42,508 bases of DNA, from the NCBI GenBank assembly GCA_012517195.1, contig JAAYVK010000054.1, positions 1-42,508 on the forward strand, written 5' to 3'. Origin of the DNA: Synergistaceae bacterium. GTDB lineage: Bacteria > Synergistota > Synergistia > Synergistales > 79-D21. Below are positions 28,384 through 36,788 of this stretch, piece after piece. The translations under genes and the position numbers were made by a program. Within the stretch, counting starts at the first letter, position 1. The number at the start of each line of letters is the position of its first letter. Under the pieces are notes generated by a model, which made no database searches, was not told where the DNA came from, and saw only the letters and a program-made list of their open reading frames with translations.

Positions 28384-30126
28384 ATGTCGCCCGTTCTGGT
28401 TCAATGGAACGCTCTCGCTCAAATCGGCCTCATCGGGCTGGTTTCGATTGCGGCTCAGCGTCTGCTGAGACGTTTTCTGGAGCGTGACCAGTACGATTAC
28501 ATGAAGGACATCCTTTTCGTAGCCTGCTGGCTCGTCTTCGGCATCCTTTCGGAGAGCCCCACGATTCGGCTGATCGTCTCCGCCGGGACAGGGGCATGCA
28601 TGATCGGAATCTGCCAGCGCATTTTCAGAAATCGCGACCTGAGGTGGGCATTCCTCGTCCTGGGAGCCTTTATCGCGCTTTTCGGTCCCAGGATCTTTTT
28701 CATTGGACTGCCCGAGGGCCGCTACCTTTACTTGTCGCCACTCGTGTCGGTCATTGTCACCTCTCTCTGGATGGGACTCTTCCCCGTGCTCCTCCAGGAG
28801 CTCGACCAGGTCCCGGGGCTGGCGGGTTTTCTTCTTGCCACCTGCTGGAGCCTGATCCTCCTCGTCAGCTTCCCGGCAACGCATTCCTTCTCTGAATCCT
28901 TCTACCTCGGCGTGGCGGCGCTCTTTTTCCTCGGTGTCTTCTGGAGCCGCCACGGTCAGGTTTTCCGGAGGCTGGGAGAACCGCTGGCCGCCATGTGGGG
29001 AATGCTGGCCGCCAGCGCCTCAACGATCGGCGTCAGCAAGGGGGTTGCCTTCACCACGCTGATGATCCTGCCCATCGGCCTGTTCGCCCTGCCGATCATG
29101 GAGTTTTCCCTCCGGATCGTCAGCCGGGCCTTCGCTGTCAACCCCCAGGCGGAAGTCTCCCTGTACCGGAAACTGGTGGACAGGGGACTGGACCATCCGA
29201 CCGCGGTCCGGATGGTCGCGGGCATCTGTTCTTCCCTGGCCCTTTCGATCGCCCTGCTTCAGATGGACCTTTACGTGCCTGCCGCGGTCACCGCGGCAGG
29301 AGCGATTCCCCTTTTCGTACTGCCCGCCCTTCAAAAGCTTTTCGCCCCGGCGAACCGGGAAAGCGGGAGAAATCCCTCCCTCTGGGGGATCCGGATCGAC
29401 AATGTTTCCCTGAATTTCGCCGTTTCGAAGGTCAAATCCTGGATCACGCACGGCAGCCGGGGCTACGTGATCATTACGCCCGACGCCCTGGCAACGCTGA
29501 GAAGCCGCTACGACGGGCGATACCGCGAAGTGGCCCGGGAAGCGGATCTCGTTTTGCCTGACGGCATGGGCCTGATCCAGGCGCTCAAGTTCCTGGGCTC
29601 GCCCGTTCAACAAAGGATTCCCGGGGTCGAATTCGTCGAACAGCTCTGCCGCCTTTCGGCCTCCGAACAGTGCCCCGTCTATTTCCTGGGGGCAAAAGAG
29701 GGGGTTGCCAAGGCCGCAGCTGAAAAACTCTCCGCAAAGTATCCCGGGATGGTCGTGGCGGGAACTCACCACGGGTATTTCCGAAGGGATGAGGAAGAAT
29801 CCCTCTGCCGAGAGATTCGGCAGGCCGGTACGCGCATCCTTCTCGTTGGACTGGGGGTCCCCCAGCAGGAATTATTCATCCGGAGAAACCTGGCATCCCT
29901 GGGGCATGTGGTCGCGATGGGTGTCGGAGGGAGTTTTGATGTTCTTTCAGGAAGACTTCGAAGGGCCCCGGTGTTTATGCAGAAGCTGGGACTGGAGTGG
30001 CTTTTCCGGCTCTGCCAGGAACCGAAAAGCCGTTTCCGCAAGGATCTTGGCCTTTTCCTGTTTGCGTTGCTGGTGTTAATGAAACGGTTGGGGCTTGACC
30101 GCTGGAACGGTGCGGAGGCGTCATGA
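28384..30126 (+). CDS. N-terminal polytopic membrane domain (WecA/MraY-like, degenerate) fused to WecG/TagA/CpsF (GT26) glycosyltransferase
   Basis: C-term: TPDALATLRSRYDGRYREVAREADLVLPDGMGLIQALKFLG, GAKEG, LLVGLGVPQQELFI, GVGGSFDVLSGRLRRAPVFMQKLGLEWLFRL; N-term about 10 hydrophobic segments. Confidence 0.85.
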   Translation: MSPVLVQWNALAQIGLIGLVSIAAQRLLRRFLERDQYDYMKDILFVACWLVFGILSESPTIRLIVSAGTGACMIGICQRIFRNRDLRWAFLVLGAFIALFGPRIFFIGLPEGRYLYLSPLVSVIVTSLWMGLFPVLLQELDQVPGLAGFLLATCWSLILLVSFPATHSFSESFYLGVAALFFLGVFWSRHGQVFRRLGEPLAAMWGMLAASASTIGVSKGVAFTTLMILPIGLFALPIMEFSLRIVSRAFAVNPQAEVSLYRKLVDRGLDHPTAVRMVAGICSSLALSIALLQMDLYVPAAVTAAGAIPLFVLPALQKLFAPANRESGRNPSLWGIRIDNVSLNFAVSKVKSWITHGSRGYVIITPDALATLRSRYDGRYREVAREADLVLPDGMGLIQALKFLGSPVQQRIPGVEFVEQLCRLSASEQCPVYFLGAKEGVAKAAAEKLSAKYPGMVVAGTHHGYFRRDEEESLCREIRQAGTRILLVGLGVPQQELFIRRNLASLGHVVAMGVGGSFDVLSGRLRRAPVFMQKLGLEWLFRLCQEPKSRFRKDLGLFLFALLVLMKRLGLDRWNGAEAS

Positions 30127-30590
30127 AAACCGAAGCCCGCGAAATCATGCACAAGGACCTGACGGCCGTAACCGAAAAGGACCGCGTCGAAGACGCCCTT
30201 CATGCCCTCTATAACCAGCGCCTGTCCGGGCTTCCGGTCGTCAAGGAAGACTGGGTCCTTGTCGGTTTCCTTTCCGAAACGGACATCCTGAAGGCCGCTT
30301 TCCCGACCTATCTCGAATTTCTGGCACAAAGCTCCTTCCTGGACGATTCGGAAGGGGGGCTCGTGAACCGGCTTGCCACGGTGGCAAACCGCCTGGTTGG
30401 TGAACTGATGAACCCCCATCCCTATTTTGTCGAGCCGACCTCGAGCCTGGTCACCGTGGCGGACATGATGATCCGCAAGCGGATCAAGAGGCTGCCGGTG
30501 GTGGAAAACGGACGCCTTGTGGGGATCATCGACCGCGGAGCTTTTTTTGAGCACATGATGGAGAAGAGGACAAATGAGCGGACACGGTGA
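30123..30590 (+). CDS. Tandem CBS-domain protein
   Basis: AREIMHKDLTAVTEKDRVEDALHALYNQRLSGLPVVKEDWVLVGFLSETDIL and GELMNPHPYFVEPTSSLVTVADMMIRKRIKRLPVVENGRLVGIIDRG. Confidence 0.9.
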   Translation: MKTEAREIMHKDLTAVTEKDRVEDALHALYNQRLSGLPVVKEDWVLVGFLSETDILKAAFPTYLEFLAQSSFLDDSEGGLVNRLATVANRLVGELMNPHPYFVEPTSSLVTVADMMIRKRIKRLPVVENGRLVGIIDRGAFFEHMMEKRTNERTR

Positions 30591-30945
30591 GGGCAGGGAA
30601 AAACATTCAGAAAAATGGCTGGCAGAACTGGAAATAGAGGCCTGCAGGGAGGAACTGGAGGCCCTTTTTTTGCAGGAGAAGGAAGCCCTCGAAGCCAGGC
30701 GCTCCGAAATCCTGGAGCGTTTGGACCTGATGGAGCAGAACACCCTTGCCGAGGTTGAGGCGGAAAAAGCCCTTGCAGAGAAGCGCAGGCAAGAAATTCT
30801 AGCTTCCTTAAAAGACCACCTGGATAAACGTTACGAAGAATTCATCCTGAGGCTCAACGCGGAAGACCGGGTTACGGAACTTGCCGGGGAATGCATGGAA
30901 ATGCTGCTTCCCAAGCCCACCCAAAATCGGGGGGGGTCCGTTTGA
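30574..30945 (+). CDS. Probable A/V-type ATPase peripheral-stalk subunit G/H-like coiled coil
   Basis: Charged coiled-coil; first in the G-I-K-E-C-F-A-B-D order known from Thermus-type V-ATPase operons; overlaps CBS and subunit I genes. Confidence 0.65.
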   Translation: MSGHGEGREKHSEKWLAELEIEACREELEALFLQEKEALEARRSEILERLDLMEQNTLAEVEAEKALAEKRRQEILASLKDHLDKRYEEFILRLNAEDRVTELAGECMEMLLPKPTQNRGGSV

Positions 30946-32852
30946 TCCGAGAAATGGTGAGGCTCGCCGTCTGGGGGTTGACACCCCAGCGTCCTGAGGT
31001 CGTGGAAGCCCTGCACGATTTCGGCCTCCTTCACGTGGTAAGTCCGCCGGAAGCCCACACCCCTTCCAAAGAAGAAGAAGCCCTGAGGTTCACCCGCGCC
31101 AAGGTCCTCGGAATGCTGGAAGCCATGGAATGGAAAGATTGGGGCCTTCTCACGGACGAGATCGTCGACCGGGCTCGAGACCGGGTCGATCTTGGAATCG
31201 AGGGCGTGGTGGACGAAATCGACAGGAGCCTTGACGATTTCCGCAACAGGCTTGCGGTCCTCCTCGAAGAAAGGAGGCGTCTCAGCTTTTCCCTCGCAGA
31301 ACTGAAAAGGGCCCACCAGGTCGTGTTCCACTTCATCCCCTTTGTTTCTGCCGAAGATCGGCCCGATTCTCATCTGTCCCTGTGGTGGGTGAAGAGCGAA
31401 TCCCTCCAGAAAACCCTCTTCGGCTTGAGGAACCAGCTGCAGAAGGAGGAAACTGCGGAAGAGGGGAAAGAAGTCCTGCGCTACCACGTGCTGAACACGG
31501 AAAAGGGACAGTCGGTCCTGGCGGTCAGCACGCCCCTGGAGATGGAGGAAAAAGTCCGGGAATTCCTGCGTCAGCGGGGGGCAGTCCTGTGGAAGGCCCC
31601 GGAAGGATTCCAGCGTGAAACGGAAAGGGATTCCCTGCGGGCTGTGGAAGAAGGCCTGAAGGAAACAAGCGCCCGCCTGGAAGAGATCGCGGAGGAAATC
31701 CGCCGCGCAAGAGAGGAGTGGGGACCGAGGCTGGCCTCCCTCTATATTCTCCTGGACGAGAGGCTCGAGGAAACCCTCGTCGAATCCGGAAGCCAGACCC
31801 GCGGGGAAACCTTCCTCATCGAGGGGTGGATCCCGTCAGATTCCCTTGATACGGTTATTCCCCTGCTGAAGGAGCGTTTCGGCGACAACGTCCTGGTTCA
31901 ATGGCGCTATCCTTCCTCGGAAGAGTGGCACCGGGTCCCCACTCTCCTTTCAAACCCCGCCGCAACACAGCCGTTCGAAATCCTGCTCAGGCTGATGCCG
32001 CACCCCCAATACAAGGGAATTGACCCGACCAGCCTTGTGGCTGTCTTTTTTCCCTTCTTTGCGGGCTGCATGATCGGAGACGCGGGCTACGGGGTCCTGA
32101 TCGCTCTTCTGGGACACCGGCTTTCCAAAAGCACCGCGCATCCCCTCCTGCCCCCGGTCGGGAAGATTCTCCTGTGGGTTTCAGGATGGAGCGTCGCCTG
32201 GGGGATCGCCTTCGGCGAAGTCTTCGGTGACCTGGGACACAGGCTTTTCCACATCAGGCCGCTATGGGTCGAACGATCCCACGCGGTCCTGCCCGTTCTG
32301 ATCTTCACTGTCGCCCTGGGGGTCGCTCATATTTCCATCGGTCTTTTCATGGGGTTCCTCGACGGCCTCCGGAAAAAACACCGTCATCTCTGGATGGAGA
32401 GGCTCGGTTCCCTGATCGTTCTCTGCTCTCTGGTCGGACTTTTGCTCCTCGTTCGTCTGAACTTGCCGCGCCCGTTCTTTTCGCTCAACATCATCCTTCT
32501 GGTGATCGGAACGGCTCTTTTGCTTGTCGGGGGAAAGATCGGCGGGATCATCGAAACCTTCAGCGCCCTGGGCAATGTCCTGAGCTATGTCCGAATCGCG
32601 GCCATCGGGTTGTCCTCGGCCATCCTGGCGATCGTCGCCACGCGCTTTGTCGATGTACTGGGGCTTTCGTTCCTTGGGGTCCTCATGGCCCTGGTCATCC
32701 ATCTCCTGAACTTCGTCCTGGCGATCGGCGGATCGGGCCTTCACAGCGCCCGCCTTCATTATGTGGAGTTTTTCAGCAAATTCTATCAGGGGGGCGGAAA
32801 GGAATTCCGGCCCTTCACAAGGAGGAGATTGTCTTGGAAAAAGCCCTCTTAG
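30942..32852 (+). CDS. A/V-type ATPase subunit I
   Basis: DPTSLVAVFFPFFAGCMIGDAGYGVLIAL; large soluble N-term plus polytopic C-term; TTG start. Confidence 0.9.
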   Translation: MIREMVRLAVWGLTPQRPEVVEALHDFGLLHVVSPPEAHTPSKEEEALRFTRAKVLGMLEAMEWKDWGLLTDEIVDRARDRVDLGIEGVVDEIDRSLDDFRNRLAVLLEERRRLSFSLAELKRAHQVVFHFIPFVSAEDRPDSHLSLWWVKSESLQKTLFGLRNQLQKEETAEEGKEVLRYHVLNTEKGQSVLAVSTPLEMEEKVREFLRQRGAVLWKAPEGFQRETERDSLRAVEEGLKETSARLEEIAEEIRRAREEWGPRLASLYILLDERLEETLVESGSQTRGETFLIEGWIPSDSLDTVIPLLKERFGDNVLVQWRYPSSEEWHRVPTLLSNPAATQPFEILLRLMPHPQYKGIDPTSLVAVFFPFFAGCMIGDAGYGVLIALLGHRLSKSTAHPLLPPVGKILLWVSGWSVAWGIAFGEVFGDLGHRLFHIRPLWVERSHAVLPVLIFTVALGVAHISIGLFMGFLDGLRKKHRHLWMERLGSLIVLCSLVGLLLLVRLNLPRPFFSLNIILLVIGTALLLVGGKIGGIIETFSALGNVLSYVRIAAIGLSSAILAIVATRFVDVLGLSFLGVLMALVIHLLNFVLAIGGSGLHSARLHYVEFFSKFYQGGGKEFRPFTRRRLSWKKPS

Positions 32853-33052
32853 CCCTAGCAGCTTCACTGGCAATCGGAATTCCAGCCCTGGCGACCGCCT
32901 ACGCACAGGCAAGGATCGGCTCCGCCGGTGCTGGAACGGTTGCCGAAAAACCGGAAACCTCGGGAACCATGATCATCCTGGAGGCGATCCCCGAAACGAT
33001 TGTCATCCTGGGTTTTGTCGTCGCCATCATGATGATCCTTCAGCTTGCCTGA
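32834..33052 (+). CDS. A/V-type ATPase subunit K (c-ring), 72 aa, two TM helices
   Basis: MEKALLALAASLAIGIPALATAYAQARIGSAGAGTVAEKPETSGTMIILEAIPETIVILGFVVAIMMILQLA; TTG start overlapping the end of subunit I; hidden inside the 32264..33052 track ORF. Confidence 0.88.
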   Translation: MEKALLALAASLAIGIPALATAYAQARIGSAGAGTVAEKPETSGTMIILEAIPETIVILGFVVAIMMILQLA

Positions 33053-33719
33053 AAAGCTCCCGGCGATGATCCGCGAACGGGTTGGAGAAAACGGCAGGGA
33101 AGCGCTCGAGGCTTTCAAGCGGGCGGTCCGGCAGGAATATGAACGAAAGCTTGAGGTCCTGCGGGAAACGTTTGAGCAGGAGTTCTCTTCTCTTGTCGCC
33201 GCCCGGAGAATGGAGGTCGAGCGGAAGGTCCAGGAGATCCGCGACAGGCAGCGGAACGAGTTCAATGCGAGGCTTGCCCTTGACAGGCAGGAAGCGGTCA
33301 GGAAATTCCGCAGCCGCGTCTTTGAAGCCATCGAACAAATTGTTGAACGTGCCGAAGCGGAACTTGCCCATCGCCTTGAATCCCTGAGAAGGCAGCCGGA
33401 AGCATACGGCCCTGTTCTAAATTGCCTCGTGCAGGAGGCCCTGGACGTCCTCGCCCTTCCGTGTGCTGTCATCCGTGTGAAAACGGGAGAGGAAAACCTC
33501 CTCCGGAAGGATCCGCGGATCGTGAGAATCGAGGAATCGGAAGCGCTGGAGTGGGGCGGAGCCATTGTTTCCGAAGAAACAGGGACAATTCTTGTAGACA
33601 ATTCCCTGCAAACGCGCTGGGAACGCCTGCGGCCGATCCTGGTGGAAAGCCTTTCCAGGCGGCTGGCACCCCTGGTCGAAGATGTCCAGCAACAACTCCC
33701 CGAATTACGAGTATCTTAA
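33045..33719 (+). CDS. A/V-type ATPase subunit E
   Basis: Coiled-coil stalk followed by conserved C-term (EALEWGGAIVSEETGTILVDNSLQTRWERLRPIL); start could be 33045 (TTG) or 33066 (ATG). Confidence 0.82.
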   Translation: MPEKLPAMIRERVGENGREALEAFKRAVRQEYERKLEVLRETFEQEFSSLVAARRMEVERKVQEIRDRQRNEFNARLALDRQEAVRKFRSRVFEAIEQIVERAEAELAHRLESLRRQPEAYGPVLNCLVQEALDVLALPCAVIRVKTGEENLLRKDPRIVRIEESEALEWGGAIVSEETGTILVDNSLQTRWERLRPILVESLSRRLAPLVEDVQQQLPELRVS

Positions 33720-34755
33720 TTCAAGGCTGCGGGCGCGCCTGGGGGCGTTCATCGAACCCGATTCGCTCAGGCAGCTTGCTCGTGGAACGATCCGGGAACT
33801 GGAGCTTTTTCTCCTTGATTCCGCCTACGCGGAAAGTTACCGGGCAAATCTCGTTTCTTCCGGGGCTTCTCCTCTGGGCCGGATTGAAACCGCTGTTTCC
33901 CTCGGAATCGCGAAACGAATCCGGGAAACCGTCCACCTTGCCCAGGGTGAACCGAGAAAGCTGATGAGGGTGGCGACTAACCGGTCGGACCTCCACAACG
34001 CGCGACTCGTCCTTCGAGGTTTGGCCCTTGGGCACGACCCCCTCAAGAAACCGACCTGGCACGCCTATGGAGAGCTTCGCCCCGATTTTTTCGATTCCCT
34101 CTGGAATTCGGAAAAGGTGGTCGACGCCCGCGAAAAATGCCTTTCAAACGGCGACCCACTGGCCCTGGCACTGGGCGAGGCCCTCGAGGCCCGGCAAAGG
34201 GGGGAGTCGCTTCCGCTTGCAGAAAGGACCCTGCTGAATGCCTACCTGTCCCACCAGGACGGTTATTTCCGCAAAATCGGAGGAAGCGGAAGTAAAACCG
34301 CCCTTGAAGTCATGGGACGCTCGGTCGATCTATGGAACCTCGGAATCTGGTTCAGGAAACGCACGGAAAAGGGGAAGCCTCCCCACGAATCGATCCCGTT
34401 CCTCCAGTTCGGCAAGTGGCTTTCGGTCGAACGTCTCCAGTCCGCGGATTCAGTGAGAACCCTCGTCAGCGGCACCCCCTGGTTCGACGAAGTCCATAAC
34501 CTCGGAACAGACCTAGACGCGGCCTCTCCACGGGTCCTGCAAAGGGAATTCAATTTCGCGTTCTGGCGGTGGCAGACGTTCCTTTACCGAAGGAACCTCC
34601 TCGGGTTCGAAGTGGCCGTTTCCTATCTTGCAAGGCTGCTGCTGGAATGGCAGAACATCAACATCCTGGCGGTGGGGCTCGCCCTCGGGCACAACCCCGA
34701 AGGGATTGCGAGCCGCCTGATTGACGTGACCGAAAGGGAGGGGGCCAAATGGTGA
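33682..34755 (+). CDS. A/V-type ATPase subunit C
   Basis: YEYLNSRLRARLG..; helical V1 C/d-type; LLEWQNINILAVGLALGHNPEGI; position in operon. Confidence 0.85.
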   Translation: MSSNNSPNYEYLNSRLRARLGAFIEPDSLRQLARGTIRELELFLLDSAYAESYRANLVSSGASPLGRIETAVSLGIAKRIRETVHLAQGEPRKLMRVATNRSDLHNARLVLRGLALGHDPLKKPTWHAYGELRPDFFDSLWNSEKVVDAREKCLSNGDPLALALGEALEARQRGESLPLAERTLLNAYLSHQDGYFRKIGGSGSKTALEVMGRSVDLWNLGIWFRKRTEKGKPPHESIPFLQFGKWLSVERLQSADSVRTLVSGTPWFDEVHNLGTDLDAASPRVLQREFNFAFWRWQTFLYRRNLLGFEVAVSYLARLLLEWQNINILAVGLALGHNPEGIASRLIDVTEREGAKW

Positions 34756-35018
34756 CCCCAAAGGCGGACCGCGCAATCGTCCTTGGAGAACAGATTTTTG
34801 TGGATCTTTGGGCTCTTCTTGGGTTCGAGGGAGTCGTCTGTGAAGACCCCGCTTCCCTCGGTGAAATCCTAAAAACGTTTCTGGACGGGAGCGTTTCGCT
34901 GGTGGTCGTCGAACAGGACTGGTTCGAAAAAGTCCCGGAATTCGTCCGGAATCGATTGTCAAAAATGCAGAAACCGGTCTGGGTCACCTTCCCGGGCCTG
35001 AAAACTTCTCTTGGCTGA
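34749..35018 (+). CDS. A/V-type ATPase subunit F
   Basis: Small alpha/beta protein with VVVEQDWFEKVPEFVRNRL; position between C and A subunits. Confidence 0.82.
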   Translation: MVTPKADRAIVLGEQIFVDLWALLGFEGVVCEDPASLGEILKTFLDGSVSLVVVEQDWFEKVPEFVRNRLSKMQKPVWVTFPGLKTSLG

Positions 35019-35027
35019 GGTGAGGGC

Positions 35028-36788
35028 ATGGCAAACATGGGAAGGGTGGTAGGAATCTCCGGCCCCGTAGTCCGAGCTGCTGTCTCTTTCCCGGTCCGGA
35101 TGTTCGAAATCGTCCGGGCGGGGAAGGAAGCTCTCCTTGGAGAAGTCATCCGGATTCGGGGCAACACCGTTGACATCCAGGTCTACGAAGAAACTTCCGG
35201 GATGAGGGTTGGTGAACCGGTTGAATTCTCGGGTGAACTTCTCTCCGTCGAACTTGGGCCTGGCCTTTTGGGAAGCGTTCTCGACGGAATCGGACGGCCG
35301 CTCGCCCGCCTGCGGGAGGAAGGTCTTTATATCAGCCGGGGAGCGAATGTCAGAACGCTCGATGAATCGCGAAAATGGTTTTTTTCCCCGTTGAAAAAAC
35401 CGGGCGATTCGCTCCGACCGGGGGAAGGCATCGGCAGTGTGCCAGAGGGAACACGAATCCGGCACAGGGTCATGCTGGCCCCCGACAGCCTCCAGGGGCG
35501 CGTCGAATGGGTCGCCCCGGAGGGAGAAGTCTCCCTTCAGGACCTTCTCTGCCGCCTGGAGGACGGAAGGGAAATCCGCCTTTCACACCGGTGGGAGGTC
35601 CGTCGGGGGCGCCCTTTCAGCCATCGGCTTCCCTTCAACAGGCCGCTTCTGACCGGACAGAGAATTCTTGACACGCTGTTTCCCATGGCTCTCGGCGGAG
35701 CCGCAGTCATCCCCGGCGGATTCGGAACGGGCAAAACCGTGACGCAGCAGTCCCTGGCGAAGTGGTGCAACGCGGACATCATCGTCTACATCGGCTGCGG
35801 CGAACGGGGGAATGAAATGACCGAGGTCCTCGAGGAATTCCCAAGCCTCATGGATCCCTACTACAACGTTCCCCTGATGGAACGGATGGTTCTGATCGCC
35901 AACACGTCGAACATGCCCGTTGCCGCACGCGAAGCCAGCATCTACCTCGGCATGACGATCGCGGAATACTACCGGGACATGGGGTACGCCGTGGCGATCA
36001 TGGCGGACTCCACCTCGCGCTGGGCAGAAGCGCTGCGCGAGATCGGAGGCAGGCTGGAGGAAATGCCCGGAGAGGAAGGGTACCCGGCCTATCTCGGAAC
36101 CCGGCTTGCCCAATACTACGAAAGGGCAGGGAGAATCCGCACCCTGGGAGATCCGGAAAAAGAAGGATCGATCTCGGTCATCAACGCGGTCAGTCCTCCA
36201 GGCGGGGATTTTTCCGAGCCGGTAACCCAGTCCAGCCTGCGGCTTTCGGGCGCTTTCTGGGCTCTTGACAAGTCCCTGGCGCAGCAAAGGCATTTCCCGG
36301 CGATCAACTGGCAGAACAGTTACACGCTCTACGATGAATCCCTCTCCGGCTTTTTCAGGCAGGAACTCGGAGAGGACTGGAAAACCCTGCGGTTTTTCCT
36401 TTCCGAAAAGCTCTCGAAAGAGAAAGCCCTGCTGGAACTCGTTCAGCTGGTGGGAAGAGACGGTCTTTCCGAGCAGGACAAATGGACCCTGAACCTTTCG
36501 GAACTTTCCCGGGTCGTCTTTCTGCAGCAAAATGCTTTCGACAGCGCCGACGCTTTCTGTTCCCTGCAAAAGATGAAGGGCCTCCTCGAAACGTTGCGTT
36601 CACTGGACACCCTTGTCTCGGAGAGGCTCGCCCAGGGCGTCCTTTTTGAACAGCTTGCGGAGGTTCCTTTCAGGACCGGCCTTTTCAGCCTCAGGACAAT
36701 CCCGGACCCGGAATTCTCTTCCAGCGCAAGGAAGTGGCTGTCGGAAATCCAGGAAACTCTACGTTCAATCGAGGTGGTCGTCCGATGA
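35028..36788 (+). CDS. A/V-type ATPase catalytic subunit A
   Basis: GGFGTGKTVTQQSLAKWCNADIIVYIGCGERGNEMTEVL; NTSNMPVAAREASIYLGMTIAEYYRDMGY. Confidence 0.96.
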   Translation: MANMGRVVGISGPVVRAAVSFPVRMFEIVRAGKEALLGEVIRIRGNTVDIQVYEETSGMRVGEPVEFSGELLSVELGPGLLGSVLDGIGRPLARLREEGLYISRGANVRTLDESRKWFFSPLKKPGDSLRPGEGIGSVPEGTRIRHRVMLAPDSLQGRVEWVAPEGEVSLQDLLCRLEDGREIRLSHRWEVRRGRPFSHRLPFNRPLLTGQRILDTLFPMALGGAAVIPGGFGTGKTVTQQSLAKWCNADIIVYIGCGERGNEMTEVLEEFPSLMDPYYNVPLMERMVLIANTSNMPVAAREASIYLGMTIAEYYRDMGYAVAIMADSTSRWAEALREIGGRLEEMPGEEGYPAYLGTRLAQYYERAGRIRTLGDPEKEGSISVINAVSPPGGDFSEPVTQSSLRLSGAFWALDKSLAQQRHFPAINWQNSYTLYDESLSGFFRQELGEDWKTLRFFLSEKLSKEKALLELVQLVGRDGLSEQDKWTLNLSELSRVVFLQQNAFDSADAFCSLQKMKGLLETLRSLDTLVSERLAQGVLFEQLAEVPFRTGLFSLRTIPDPEFSSSARKWLSEIQETLRSIEVVVR

